Shown here in pieces: positions 8,429-16,489 of a DNA stretch of 64,000 bases. The notes under the pieces were generated by a model. It was not told the origin of the DNA. It searched no databases and saw nothing but the letters and a program-made list of their open reading frames with translations. Position numbers and translations under genes: made by a program. Position 1 is the stretch's first letter, and each line of letters begins with the position of its first letter. The DNA comes from Flavobacterium anhuiense (lineage in GTDB: Bacteria > Bacteroidota > Bacteroidia > Flavobacteriales > Flavobacteriaceae), in contig NZ_FMVC01000006.1 of NCBI RefSeq assembly GCF_900101855.1, forward strand, positions 124,001-188,000, given 5' to 3'.

Positions 8429-9862
8429 ATGTTTTTTAACTCTTTGGCATTTGCCATCTTTTTGCCGATTGTTTTTTTTCTGTATTGGTTTGTTTTTAAT
8501 AAAACCAAAAGCACACAAAATGCCTTATTAATCGTTGCAAGTTATTATTTCTATTCTTGCTGGGATTGGAGATTTTTATTCTTATTGGTTTTCTCTACAT
8601 TTCTAGATTATTTTACAGGAATTCAAATCGAAAAAAGCAACTCTGAAAAAGGAAGGAAGTTTTGGTTCTGGCTTAGTATTTCAGTCAATTTAGGCTTTTT
8701 AGGAATTTTTAAATACTATAATTTCTTTGTGTCTTCATTTGCAGAAATGTTCACTTCTTTTGGATTTAAAGTAAGTCCATTTTTGCTAAATGTTATTCTT
8801 CCAGTAGGAATTTCATTCTATACTTTCCACGGATTATCTTATGTAATTGATATTTATTATAAAAGAATAAAAGCTGAATATAACTTTATTGATTATTCTC
8901 TTTTTGTAAGCTACTTTCCACTTCTAGTTGCAGGACCAATTGAAAGGGCTACTCATTTACTGCCACAGGTTAAAATAAAAAGAGAATTTAATCTTGAAAA
9001 AGCAAAAGAAGGAGTTTATCAAATTGTTTGGGGATTAGTGAAAAAAGTCGTCATTGCAGATACTTGTGCTGTATATGCAAATGCTATTTTTGATCATTAT
9101 CCATCTATGAATTCTTTTTCATTAATTATGGGAGCAATTTATTTTGCTTTTCAGATTTATGGCGATTTTTCGGGTTACTCAGATATAGCGCTTGGAGTTT
9201 CTAAATTATTTGGTTTAGATTTATTGCGAAACTTCAATTACCCCTATTTTTCAAGAGATATAGCTGAGTTTTGGCGTCGTTGGCATATTTCGCTTTCGTC
9301 TTGGTTTAGAGATTATTTATATATTCCTCTTGGTGGAAGCAAAGGCGGACTTTGGATGAAAATCCGAAATACATTCATCATTTTTATTGTCAGCGGATTT
9401 TGGCATGGTGCCAATTGGACATACATTGTTTGGGGATTTATAAATGCTGTTTATTTCCTTCCATTATTACTTTCAAATAGTAATAGAAATAATATGGATC
9501 CCATAATTCTAAAATGGAATTTTGATTCTGTAAAAGTATTATTTAGTATTCTAACTACTTTTTTATTGACCTGTATCGCATGGGTGTTTTTTAGAGCAAG
9601 AACTATTACAGATGCTGTTCTGTATTTAAAAAGAATATTTACTAATGGCGAGTTTAGCCCTCAGTATTTAGATAACGAACGATATAATTATGAATTACTA
9701 TTGATGATTGGTCTATTTATTTTAGTAGAATGGAATAATAAAACTAAAGTAGAACCAATTTCAGGAAAAAGGAGTTGGCTAAAGATGGCACTGGCGATTA
9801 TGGCAATTATTGCTTTCGGAACTTATTCTGATTATAAAGAATTTATTTATTTCCAGTTTTAA
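8429..9862 (+). CDS. MBOAT family O-acyltransferase, copy 3
   Basis: A 477-residue MBOAT protein with the catalytic His at residue 326 in FWHGANW and the conserved block RDIAEFWRRWHIS. The start region is nearly base-for-base the same as in copy 2, which shows a recent duplication or gene conversion, while the region after residue 350 is unrelated in detail. Its stop codon overlaps the start of the following SGNH-like gene by one base (TAATG), giving tight coupling to that partner. It should act in the inner membrane on the same glycan as the other two copies, perhaps at another position. Confidence 0.93.
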   Translation: MFFNSLAFAIFLPIVFFLYWFVFNKTKSTQNALLIVASYYFYSCWDWRFLFLLVFSTFLDYFTGIQIEKSNSEKGRKFWFWLSISVNLGFLGIFKYYNFFVSSFAEMFTSFGFKVSPFLLNVILPVGISFYTFHGLSYVIDIYYKRIKAEYNFIDYSLFVSYFPLLVAGPIERATHLLPQVKIKREFNLEKAKEGVYQIVWGLVKKVVIADTCAVYANAIFDHYPSMNSFSLIMGAIYFAFQIYGDFSGYSDIALGVSKLFGLDLLRNFNYPYFSRDIAEFWRRWHISLSSWFRDYLYIPLGGSKGGLWMKIRNTFIIFIVSGFWHGANWTYIVWGFINAVYFLPLLLSNSNRNNMDPIILKWNFDSVKVLFSILTTFLLTCIAWVFFRARTITDAVLYLKRIFTNGEFSPQYLDNERYNYELLLMIGLFILVEWNNKTKVEPISGKRSWLKMALAIMAIIAFGTYSDYKEFIYFQF

Positions 9863-10743
9863 TGAAGAAGTTTTTATTAGACATATTAGGAATTTTTCTT
9901 TTAACAGTTTTGATAGCGGTTCTCTTGGACGGATTGTATACTTATGTTTTTATGCAATCAAAAAATCGTGGAAAAATAGAAACTGTTTTTAATTCTACAG
10001 CAAAAAAATACGACGTAGTAATTTTAGGTTCTTCAAGAGCCAACAATCACTTTGTTTCGCAAATGTTTGAAGAGAAAGGATTAAAAACGTTTAATTACGG
10101 AATGAGTGGAGGACATCTATTTGAAGCATCTTTAATGTTAAAATTGATGATAGAAAGAAAATATGAAATCAAAAATATAATTCTTGAAGCCGATTTAAAT
10201 CTTTCAAATGACCAAGAATCTGAAGGAGTTGCAACAAAATTTCTACCTTATATTCATTGCTCAAAAGTTATAAAAGATCATTTTGCGACAGAAGAAAACT
10301 TTAACGAATTGTATTATATCCCTTTTTACAGATATGTAAAGTTTGATTCTAAAATTGGTTTTAGAGAAGTTTACAAAATAGAAGTAAATGAAAAAACAAA
10401 TGCTTTGGATAACTTAGGATATTATCCATTGGATAAACACAAAAATGGCAATATGAAAAACAATATTGTCAATTTAAATCCTTTGCCACACAATAAATAT
10501 TACGAAGAAATAAAAAATATCTGTAAAAAAAATAATATCAATTTTATTGCTGTCATGACGCCAATGTGTGAAAATGTAGTTGGAATGAATTATTTTGACA
10601 AAGTAAAAAAAGCATATCCAGAAATTCATAATTACGAAAATATAATTGTAGAGAATAAATACTTTTCTTCATGCGGGCATATGACAAATGCCGGAGCTCG
10701 ATTATTTACAGCAAGAATTATCAAAGATTTTTTTGGGAAATAA
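9862..10743 (+). CDS. SGNH-like membrane-anchored protein, MBOAT partner 3
   Basis: A 293-residue protein with an N-terminal hydrophobic anchor (about residues 5-26) and a predicted periplasmic domain. GSSRANNHFV at 56-65 is the Ser block. The C-terminal block reads SSCGHMTNAGARLF with the His at 273. The Asp usually found three residues before this His is replaced by Ser, and a Cys stands at 271. The next gene encodes a close paralogue with the same change. It overlaps MBOAT copy 3 by one base. It may still act in acyl transfer with an altered catalytic set, or be a binding protein. Confidence 0.66.
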   Translation: MKKFLLDILGIFLLTVLIAVLLDGLYTYVFMQSKNRGKIETVFNSTAKKYDVVILGSSRANNHFVSQMFEEKGLKTFNYGMSGGHLFEASLMLKLMIERKYEIKNIILEADLNLSNDQESEGVATKFLPYIHCSKVIKDHFATEENFNELYYIPFYRYVKFDSKIGFREVYKIEVNEKTNALDNLGYYPLDKHKNGNMKNNIVNLNPLPHNKYYEEIKNICKKNNINFIAVMTPMCENVVGMNYFDKVKKAYPEIHNYENIIVENKYFSSCGHMTNAGARLFTARIIKDFFGK

Positions 10744-10756
10744 CGAATATAAGGCA

Positions 10757-11641
10757 ATGAAGAATTTTTTATTTTATGTATTCAAAATTTTAGTACTAAC
10801 TTTTGTTTTGATGTTTATAATGGACAAAGTTTATTCATATGCTTTTCGTCAATCAAATAAAAGAAGTAAAATTAGCTTTATCTATAATTCGCCACCAATA
10901 AATTATGATGTTGTAATATTGGGCTCGTCTAGAGCAAATAATCATTTCGTGACAAAAATGTTTACAGATAAAGGATTAAAAACATTTAATTTCGGAATGC
11001 AAGGCTCTAAACTATTTGAATCTGATTTGGTTCTGAAATTACTTTTAGAAAAAAAGAATAAAATAAAAAATGTAATAGTTGACGTTGATGTCACACTAAA
11101 ATCTGAAAATAAGTCAGACGGAACATTTTTAAAATTTTTGCCTTATTTTAATGAATCTTATGTAATTAGGGAGCATTTTAAAGAATTGGATGATTTTAAT
11201 AGTTTTTATTATATCCCGTTTTATAGATATCTGAGATTTGACTCAAAAATTGGTTTTAGAGAAATGCTTTTTTCTGTTTTAAATAAAAAAAGCAATGAAA
11301 TTGATAATGGAGGATATGGTCCGTTGCCTGAAAATAATGGAAATTTAAATACTGAAGTTTTAGATTTTCAACCACACAGGAATAGATATTATGAAGAAAT
11401 TAAAAAAATCTGTAAAGTGAATAATATTAATCTCATTGCAATTATGACACCTATGTGTGAAAAGGCTATAGTTAACAATTACTTCAAAAAAGTAAATCAG
11501 CTGTATCCTGAAATTTACAATTACGAGAACATAGTGGCAGAAGATAAATATTTTTCGTCATGTGGTCATATGAATGATATGGGAGCGAAAGTTTTTACGG
11601 CAAAAATTTTAAACGATTTTTTTAGTTATGAATGTAATTAA
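10757..11641 (+). CDS. SGNH-like membrane-anchored protein, paralogue of the preceding gene
   Basis: The ATG at 10757 gives 294 residues and starts MKNFLFYVFKILVLTFVLMF, a clear membrane anchor; an upstream start at 10688 would overlap the previous gene and break the anchor pattern. GSSRANNHFV occupies 56-65, and the C-terminal block SSCGHMNDMGAKVF has its His at 271. It matches the preceding protein along its whole length, including FYRYLRFDSKIGFRE against FYRYVKFDSKIGFRE, so the two are tandem duplicates. No MBOAT gene follows it directly; the next gene is a broken acyltransferase-3, with a 14-nt overlap. Confidence 0.65.
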   Translation: MKNFLFYVFKILVLTFVLMFIMDKVYSYAFRQSNKRSKISFIYNSPPINYDVVILGSSRANNHFVTKMFTDKGLKTFNFGMQGSKLFESDLVLKLLLEKKNKIKNVIVDVDVTLKSENKSDGTFLKFLPYFNESYVIREHFKELDDFNSFYYIPFYRYLRFDSKIGFREMLFSVLNKKSNEIDNGGYGPLPENNGNLNTEVLDFQPHRNRYYEEIKKICKVNNINLIAIMTPMCEKAIVNNYFKKVNQLYPEIYNYENIVAEDKYFSSCGHMNDMGAKVFTAKILNDFFSYECN

Positions 11642-12732
11642 GTTAGAAATGTTAGATTACATCGATGTTATTAGAGGTATAGCCATTTTAATGGTAGTAA
11701 TTACCCATACTGCTCAGCAAGGATTGGTTAAATTACCTCATCTTTTATCTGTATTTCTAAGTTTTGGAGCAAGAGGAGTGCAGATTTTCGTTATTGCCAG
11801 TGCTTTTACTTTGTTTCGATCGTATAAAAAAAGAAATAAAATTGAAAAAAGTCCAGTTAAAAACTTCTTCATCAGACGATTTTTTAGAATTGCGCCAATT
11901 TATTATTTAGGCATTATATATTATATATTAGGATAATGTACAATCTATTATTAGGATAATGTACAATCTATCTTATTGGCAGGCAAGTCAACCCAATATT
12001 ACTATTGGCAATGTGATTTCTAACTTTTTTTATTGTCATGGTTTAAGTCCTTATTGGATTAATAGTCTTGTTCCAGGAGGATGGTCCATAACAGTCGAAA
12101 TGTTTTTTTATGTACTGTTTGCTTTCTTGTTTAAAAAAATAGAAAGCATCAATTCTGGTGTTATGTTTTTAAATTTTACATTATTATTCAAATTGGTATT
12201 ACAGGAGTTTCTCCAGTATGGAAATTTTATTTCAAATTCCTATTTATGGAGAGAATTCACTTTCTATTATTTTCCAAGTCAATTACCAATTTTTGCATTA
12301 GGTATAATTTTATATTTTCTAATTGAAAACCCTAATAATATAAAATTGGTTAAGACTAAAAATCTTGCTTTTTTTGTCATTTTACTTCCATTGCAAATTG
12401 GATCAAAATTCGATTTTCTATATTTAAATCATATAATTTTTGGTATAATCTTCGTAGTTTTTGCTCTTCTTTTGAGTAAAGGAAAACTTAATTTTTTATC
12501 TAAATCATTCATAAGATATATTGGCAAAATAAGTTTTAGTATTTACATAATACATTTTATAGTTATAGCATGGTTAGCTAGGTTTCATTTAATTGATTTC
12601 TGCAATAACGGCTTAATTAATTTATCCTTACGATTTATACTAATCTTGTCTTTTTCAATTCTTATTTCAACTTTAACTTATCGTTTAATTGAAATCCCAT
12701 TGCAGAATTTAGCCCAAAAAAAATTATTCTAA
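11628..12732 (+). pseudogene. Acyltransferase-3 (OafA/WecH-type) gene, frameshifted
   Basis: Two fragments together match one acyltransferase-3 protein of about 365 residues. The first (11628-11936) encodes DYIDVIRGIAILMVVITHT and then RRFFRIAPIYYLG, both typical of the N-terminus of this family. The second (11959-12732), in another frame, encodes the middle and end, with GGWSITVEMFFYVLFAF and further membrane segments down to ISFSIYIIHF. The break falls at a perfect 23-bp tandem duplication. Removing one copy alone does not restore the frame, so a second small change must exist nearby; the AT repeat just upstream is a candidate. An intact copy would O-acylate a surface glycan. It may be dead, phase-variable, or expressed as two pieces. 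Confidence 0.75.
11926..11971 (+). repeat. Perfect 23-bp tandem duplication inside the acyltransferase-3 gene
   Basis: Bases 11926-11948 and 11949-11971 are the same 23 nt, one directly after the other. Just upstream (11913-11930) lies a run built from ATTATAT units. Twenty-three is not a multiple of three, so each copy shifts the frame. Stops occur in the first copy in both relevant frames (TAA at 11934 and TAG at 11929). Confidence 0.9.
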
Positions 12733-12786
12733 AGACAGAAAGTGATAATTAAAATAAAAAACTGTTTTTTCAAAAAACAATTAAAT

Positions 12787-13941
12787 ATGCATATAGCTTT
12801 TTTAACACCTGAATTTCCTCACCCCCAAGTTGCTTACGCAGCTGGAATAGGAACTAGTATAAAAAATCTTACTACAGCATTAAGTAATGAGAATATTAAA
12901 GTTACTGTTTTTGTTTATGGTCAGAAAAAACAAGAGATTTTGGAAGAAAATGGCGTTAAGATTCATTTAATTCAAAATAAAAAATATAAACTTTTTGGTT
13001 GGTTTTTTCATCGAAAATATATTCAGAATTATATCAATTCAGTTATTGAAAAAGAAAAGATTGAATTACTTGAAGCTCCTGACTGGACAGGAATTACGGC
13101 TTTTATGAACTTAGATGCACCTCTAGTAATTCGTTTTCACGGAAGTGATACTTATTTTTGTCATTTAGAAAATAGAAAGCAGAAGCGTAAGAATTTTTGG
13201 TTTGAAAAATTAGCTATAAATCAAGCAAAAGCTTTTATTTCACCAACAAAATTTACAGGAGAGGTTTCAAAAAAACTTTTTAATATAAAAGGAAAAGAAA
13301 TCATAGCTATTCATAACGGTTTGGATCTTGAAAATTTTAAAAATGAATTTCCTAAAGAATTTGAAAAAAAACTGATTTTATATATTGGAACTCTGATTAG
13401 AAAGAAAGGAGTTTTAGAACTGCCTGAAATTTTTAGCAAAGTTCGTAATGATATTCCAGACGTTAAATTAGTTTTAATTGGTACAGATTCGTTCGATATA
13501 AAAACAGGTTCAAAATCAACATGGGAACTAATGAAAGATTTGTTCACTGAAGAGGACTTGAAGAATGTAAACTATTTGGGTAAAATTCCGTACAATGAAG
13601 TTCAAACTTATATAAAGAAAGCAAATGTGTGTGTGTTTCCAACTTTTGCAGAAACTTTAGGAATGGTTACAATAGAATCAATGGCCATGCAAAAAGCTGT
13701 TGTAAATAGTAATATTGGCTGGGCACAAGAGCTTATTGTAGATGAAGAAAGTGGTTATTTGGTTTATCCTTCAAATCATGATCTTTATTCAAATCGAATT
13801 ATTCAATTACTAAAAGACAATTCACTTTGTCAGGAAATTGGAGAAAAAGCTAGAATTAAAGTAGAATCTCATTTTGATATCAATCAATTGGTGAAAGAAA
13901 ATGTAGAGTTTTATAAAAAGATAATTAATAAGAAAATTTAA
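12787..13941 (+). CDS. Glycosyltransferase family 4
   Basis: The ATG at 12787 gives 384 residues starting MHIAFLTPEFPHPQ, the usual first strand of a GT4 protein; the earlier GTG at 12742 only adds a basic tail. An N-terminal domain with a Gly-rich loop (AAGIGTSIKNL) is followed by the hinge IAIHNGLDLENF and a C-terminal Rossmann domain. The nucleotide-sugar E-x7-E motif lies in FAETLGMVTIESMAMQKAVV. It is a retaining cytoplasmic transferase that adds one sugar to the lipid-linked repeat unit; donor and linkage cannot be predicted. Its stop overlaps the start of the next gene by one base. Confidence 0.9.
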   Translation: MHIAFLTPEFPHPQVAYAAGIGTSIKNLTTALSNENIKVTVFVYGQKKQEILEENGVKIHLIQNKKYKLFGWFFHRKYIQNYINSVIEKEKIELLEAPDWTGITAFMNLDAPLVIRFHGSDTYFCHLENRKQKRKNFWFEKLAINQAKAFISPTKFTGEVSKKLFNIKGKEIIAIHNGLDLENFKNEFPKEFEKKLILYIGTLIRKKGVLELPEIFSKVRNDIPDVKLVLIGTDSFDIKTGSKSTWELMKDLFTEEDLKNVNYLGKIPYNEVQTYIKKANVCVFPTFAETLGMVTIESMAMQKAVVNSNIGWAQELIVDEESGYLVYPSNHDLYSNRIIQLLKDNSLCQEIGEKARIKVESHFDINQLVKENVEFYKKIINKKI

Positions 13942-15470
13942 TGGTAGTTGTTTGTCATAAAAATAATAAAGTTGTAAAAGTTTGCAAAGATGGAGAAGCT
14001 ATTTCATTTGAATCTTCTTTAAATATTGCCTCAACTTTAATGACATTTGCGAAAAAATTCCCAACAGATAGAATAATCTGGAGTCATATTACTGTAGAAT
14101 CTAATATAAATTGGGAGGCTATAGATACAATTTTTCATCATGATAGAATCATGGCATCTTTCAATAAGGATATTGAAGAATACTTTTCAAATGGTATTGG
14201 ATATATTGACGAGTCTGCATTTTTAAATGTTAATAAAAAGGTTAGTTACCCAACTTGGTTAACCAGCAGTGCAGTGGGGGGAATTAGCTCAAAAGCGCTT
14301 TTGCAATTTGAAAATAAAATTAAGTTAGCAAATAACTTTGATTATTTCTTACATAGTATTGCAAAAATAGCATCTATAAAAGGACTGTTTTGCTATTCAG
14401 AACCAAGACTTGTTATTGATAAAACAATCTCAATTCCAGTAAAAAAAGCAAATATTTACACTTTGTTTCAGTTTGCAAAACAACATTATCGTACACGCTG
14501 GATATTCATACTGTTTTTTAATTTCTTAATTTTTGAAAAACGCTTTCCAATAGCCCCTTTATTGTTTTCGTTGCGATTTAAAAAACGAAATAAAATCAAT
14601 TTTGATTTATCTGAAATATCAGTTCAATCAAAATTAAAAATTGTGGAATCTAAAACTATTGATGTTATTATTCCAACGATTGGACGAAAAGATTGTTTGT
14701 ATGATGTATTGCAAGATTTAGCAAAACAGACTCATTTACCACAAAATGTTATAATTGTAGAGCAAAATCCTATAGAAGGAAGTCAAAGTGAATTAGATTA
14801 TTTAAATTCTGAAAAATGGCCGTTTGCTATTAAACATATCTTTACTCATCTAACAGGAGCTTGTAATGCACGAAATGTTGCTCTGAGCCAAGTTTCGAGC
14901 GAATGGGTCTTTTTAAATGATGACGATAATAGGTTTGATGAAAATTTAATTGGCAATATCTTTAATAAAATTGAACAATTTGGGACCTTTGTTGCAACAA
15001 CATCATATTTACAAAAAAATGAAAAATTACTATTTAAAGATATTCACCAAACAGGAATTTTTGGTTCTGGAAATAGTTTTGTAAAATCAAGCTGTTTAGC
15101 TAATGTTTCTTTTTCAATGGCCTTAGAATTTGGTTACGGTGAAGATTTTGATTTCGGAATGCAACTAAGACAACAAGGTTTTGATGTAATCTATTTCCCT
15201 GATCCAGCTATTTTACATTTGAAAGCTCCTTTCGGTGGATTTAGAATCAAACCTCATTTTCCTTGGACAGGCGAAAAATATCAGCCAAAGCCATCTCCAA
15301 CAATTATGTATACAAAACAGAAATATTTGAATCAAAAACAAATTAACGGTTATAAACTGAGGCTGTTCATAAAAGCCATAAGAAAAGAATCTCTTTTTAA
15401 TTGGGCTGATTTTTATGTTTCATTTAAAAAAGGATGGAATTTAAGTGTCGATTGGAGTAAAAAATTATAA
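13941..15470 (+). CDS. Two-domain protein with C-terminal GT2 glycosyltransferase domain
   Basis: Of 509 residues, the second half is a clear GT2 (GT-A fold) domain. It starts near residue 237 with IDVIIPTIGRKDCLYDVLQDLAKQTHLPQNVIIVEQ, has the metal/donor motif WVFLNDDDNRFD near residue 330, and carries GYGEDFDFGMQLRQQGFDV further on, where the ED pair is the likely base. The first 230 residues do not look like a standard transferase: they hold a segment on 'a witness-like' acidic pattern (HHDRIMASFNKDIEEYF) and SSAVGGISSKALLQFENK. That part may be a diverged second GT-A domain. Overlaps of one base upstream show it is in the operon. Confidence 0.82.
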   Translation: MVVVCHKNNKVVKVCKDGEAISFESSLNIASTLMTFAKKFPTDRIIWSHITVESNINWEAIDTIFHHDRIMASFNKDIEEYFSNGIGYIDESAFLNVNKKVSYPTWLTSSAVGGISSKALLQFENKIKLANNFDYFLHSIAKIASIKGLFCYSEPRLVIDKTISIPVKKANIYTLFQFAKQHYRTRWIFILFFNFLIFEKRFPIAPLLFSLRFKKRNKINFDLSEISVQSKLKIVESKTIDVIIPTIGRKDCLYDVLQDLAKQTHLPQNVIIVEQNPIEGSQSELDYLNSEKWPFAIKHIFTHLTGACNARNVALSQVSSEWVFLNDDDNRFDENLIGNIFNKIEQFGTFVATTSYLQKNEKLLFKDIHQTGIFGSGNSFVKSSCLANVSFSMALEFGYGEDFDFGMQLRQQGFDVIYFPDPAILHLKAPFGGFRIKPHFPWTGEKYQPKPSPTIMYTKQKYLNQKQINGYKLRLFIKAIRKESLFNWADFYVSFKKGWNLSVDWSKKL

Positions 15471-15523
15471 GAATGCAATAGTTTATTTTAAAACTAGAAA
15501 ATTTTAAAGAAGTTAAAAATTAT

Positions 15524-16474
15524 ATGAAGTTACTCAGAAAGAAAATTGCGCGTTTTTACAAACAATTGATTTTACTAAAATATTATTCTAAAAAATTTGT
15601 TTTTTCTAGCAAACAAGAAAAAACAAAGATTATAATCTGTTTTGATGGTAATTTACCACATGGCGGATTAGTAGATCGGTTAAAAGGGATAATTTCTTTG
15701 TATGAGATTTCTAAAATTTTAGATTTTGAATTTAAAATTTTCTTCACACATCCATTTGAATTAACAAATTTTTTAGAGCCAAACGCAAGTGATTGGATTA
15801 TCAATGAAAAAGAAGTTAAATACAATGTTTTTTCCTCTAAAATTGTTTATTTAATTAACGATTTTAAAAGAAAACCTCTTCAAATTTTTGAGAAATCTAA
15901 AGCAAAAACTTTTTTTGTTTATTGCAATGTCGATTATTTAGCCAAGTTATACCCAGCTAAAAATGAGCAGGAGATAAAATTTATTTGGAAAAATAATTAT
16001 GACCACCTATTTAAAACCTCAAATTATCTACAAGAAAAATTAAATATTCTTAGTTCTGAACCAAGGATAGCATTCCATACTAGATTTACTACTTTAATGG
16101 GAGATTTTTCAGATTCAACAAAAATGATTTTGAATGAAAATGAAAAGTTGAATTTAATTCAAAAGGTTATAAAAGCGATTAATGATAAAGCCAACCAATA
16201 CCCTGACAAAGTAGCGTACATATTTTCTGATAGTGATTTTTTTTTAAATCATGTTAGAGCCACAACTAATTATAAGACTTTGGCAGGAGTCCCAAAACAT
16301 TTAGAAAATAATAATTCTGATCTTGATTATCATTCTAAAACATTTCTTGATTTTTACTATTTAGCAGAAAGTGAGCATGTATTTTTAGTAGCAATTGATC
16401 AAATGTATTACAGTAGTTTTTCAAAATATGCTGCTATAATAGGAGAGGGCAAGTTTAAAAGCATAACGAATTAA
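15524..16474 (+). CDS. Putative fucosyltransferase-like glycosyltransferase
   Basis: This 316-residue soluble protein has GGLVDRLKGIISLYEISKIL near residues 45-65. That resembles the G-x3-DR-x2-G motif at the start of fucosyltransferase-type GT-B proteins (NodZ, GT11 and O-fucosyltransferase superfamily). HTRFTTLMGDF near residue 185 resembles their second conserved block, and FSDSDFFLNHV follows near residue 235. The length fits. The order of motifs makes an inverting transferase likely, but fucose as donor is a guess from the family. It has a 53-nt gap upstream and 15 nt downstream in the glycosyltransferase run. Confidence 0.5.
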   Translation: MKLLRKKIARFYKQLILLKYYSKKFVFSSKQEKTKIIICFDGNLPHGGLVDRLKGIISLYEISKILDFEFKIFFTHPFELTNFLEPNASDWIINEKEVKYNVFSSKIVYLINDFKRKPLQIFEKSKAKTFFVYCNVDYLAKLYPAKNEQEIKFIWKNNYDHLFKTSNYLQEKLNILSSEPRIAFHTRFTTLMGDFSDSTKMILNENEKLNLIQKVIKAINDKANQYPDKVAYIFSDSDFFLNHVRATTNYKTLAGVPKHLENNNSDLDYHSKTFLDFYYLAESEHVFLVAIDQMYYSSFSKYAAIIGEGKFKSITN

Positions 16475-16489
16475 AATATCTGCTAGAGT

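Noticed and set aside
9810..9992. 60-residue ORF across the MBOAT copy 3 and SGNH junction
   Set aside because: It is out of frame with both strongly supported genes that it overlaps.
11926..11971. Possible start of a CRISPR array
   Set aside because: There are only two copies without spacers, inside a coding gene; no CRISPR array or cas gene is present anywhere in the window.
11959..12732. A separate complete 257-residue acyltransferase
   Set aside because: It lacks the N-terminal catalytic helix block (R-G-I-A...H) that is present in the fragment before it, so it is the 3' part of one broken gene.
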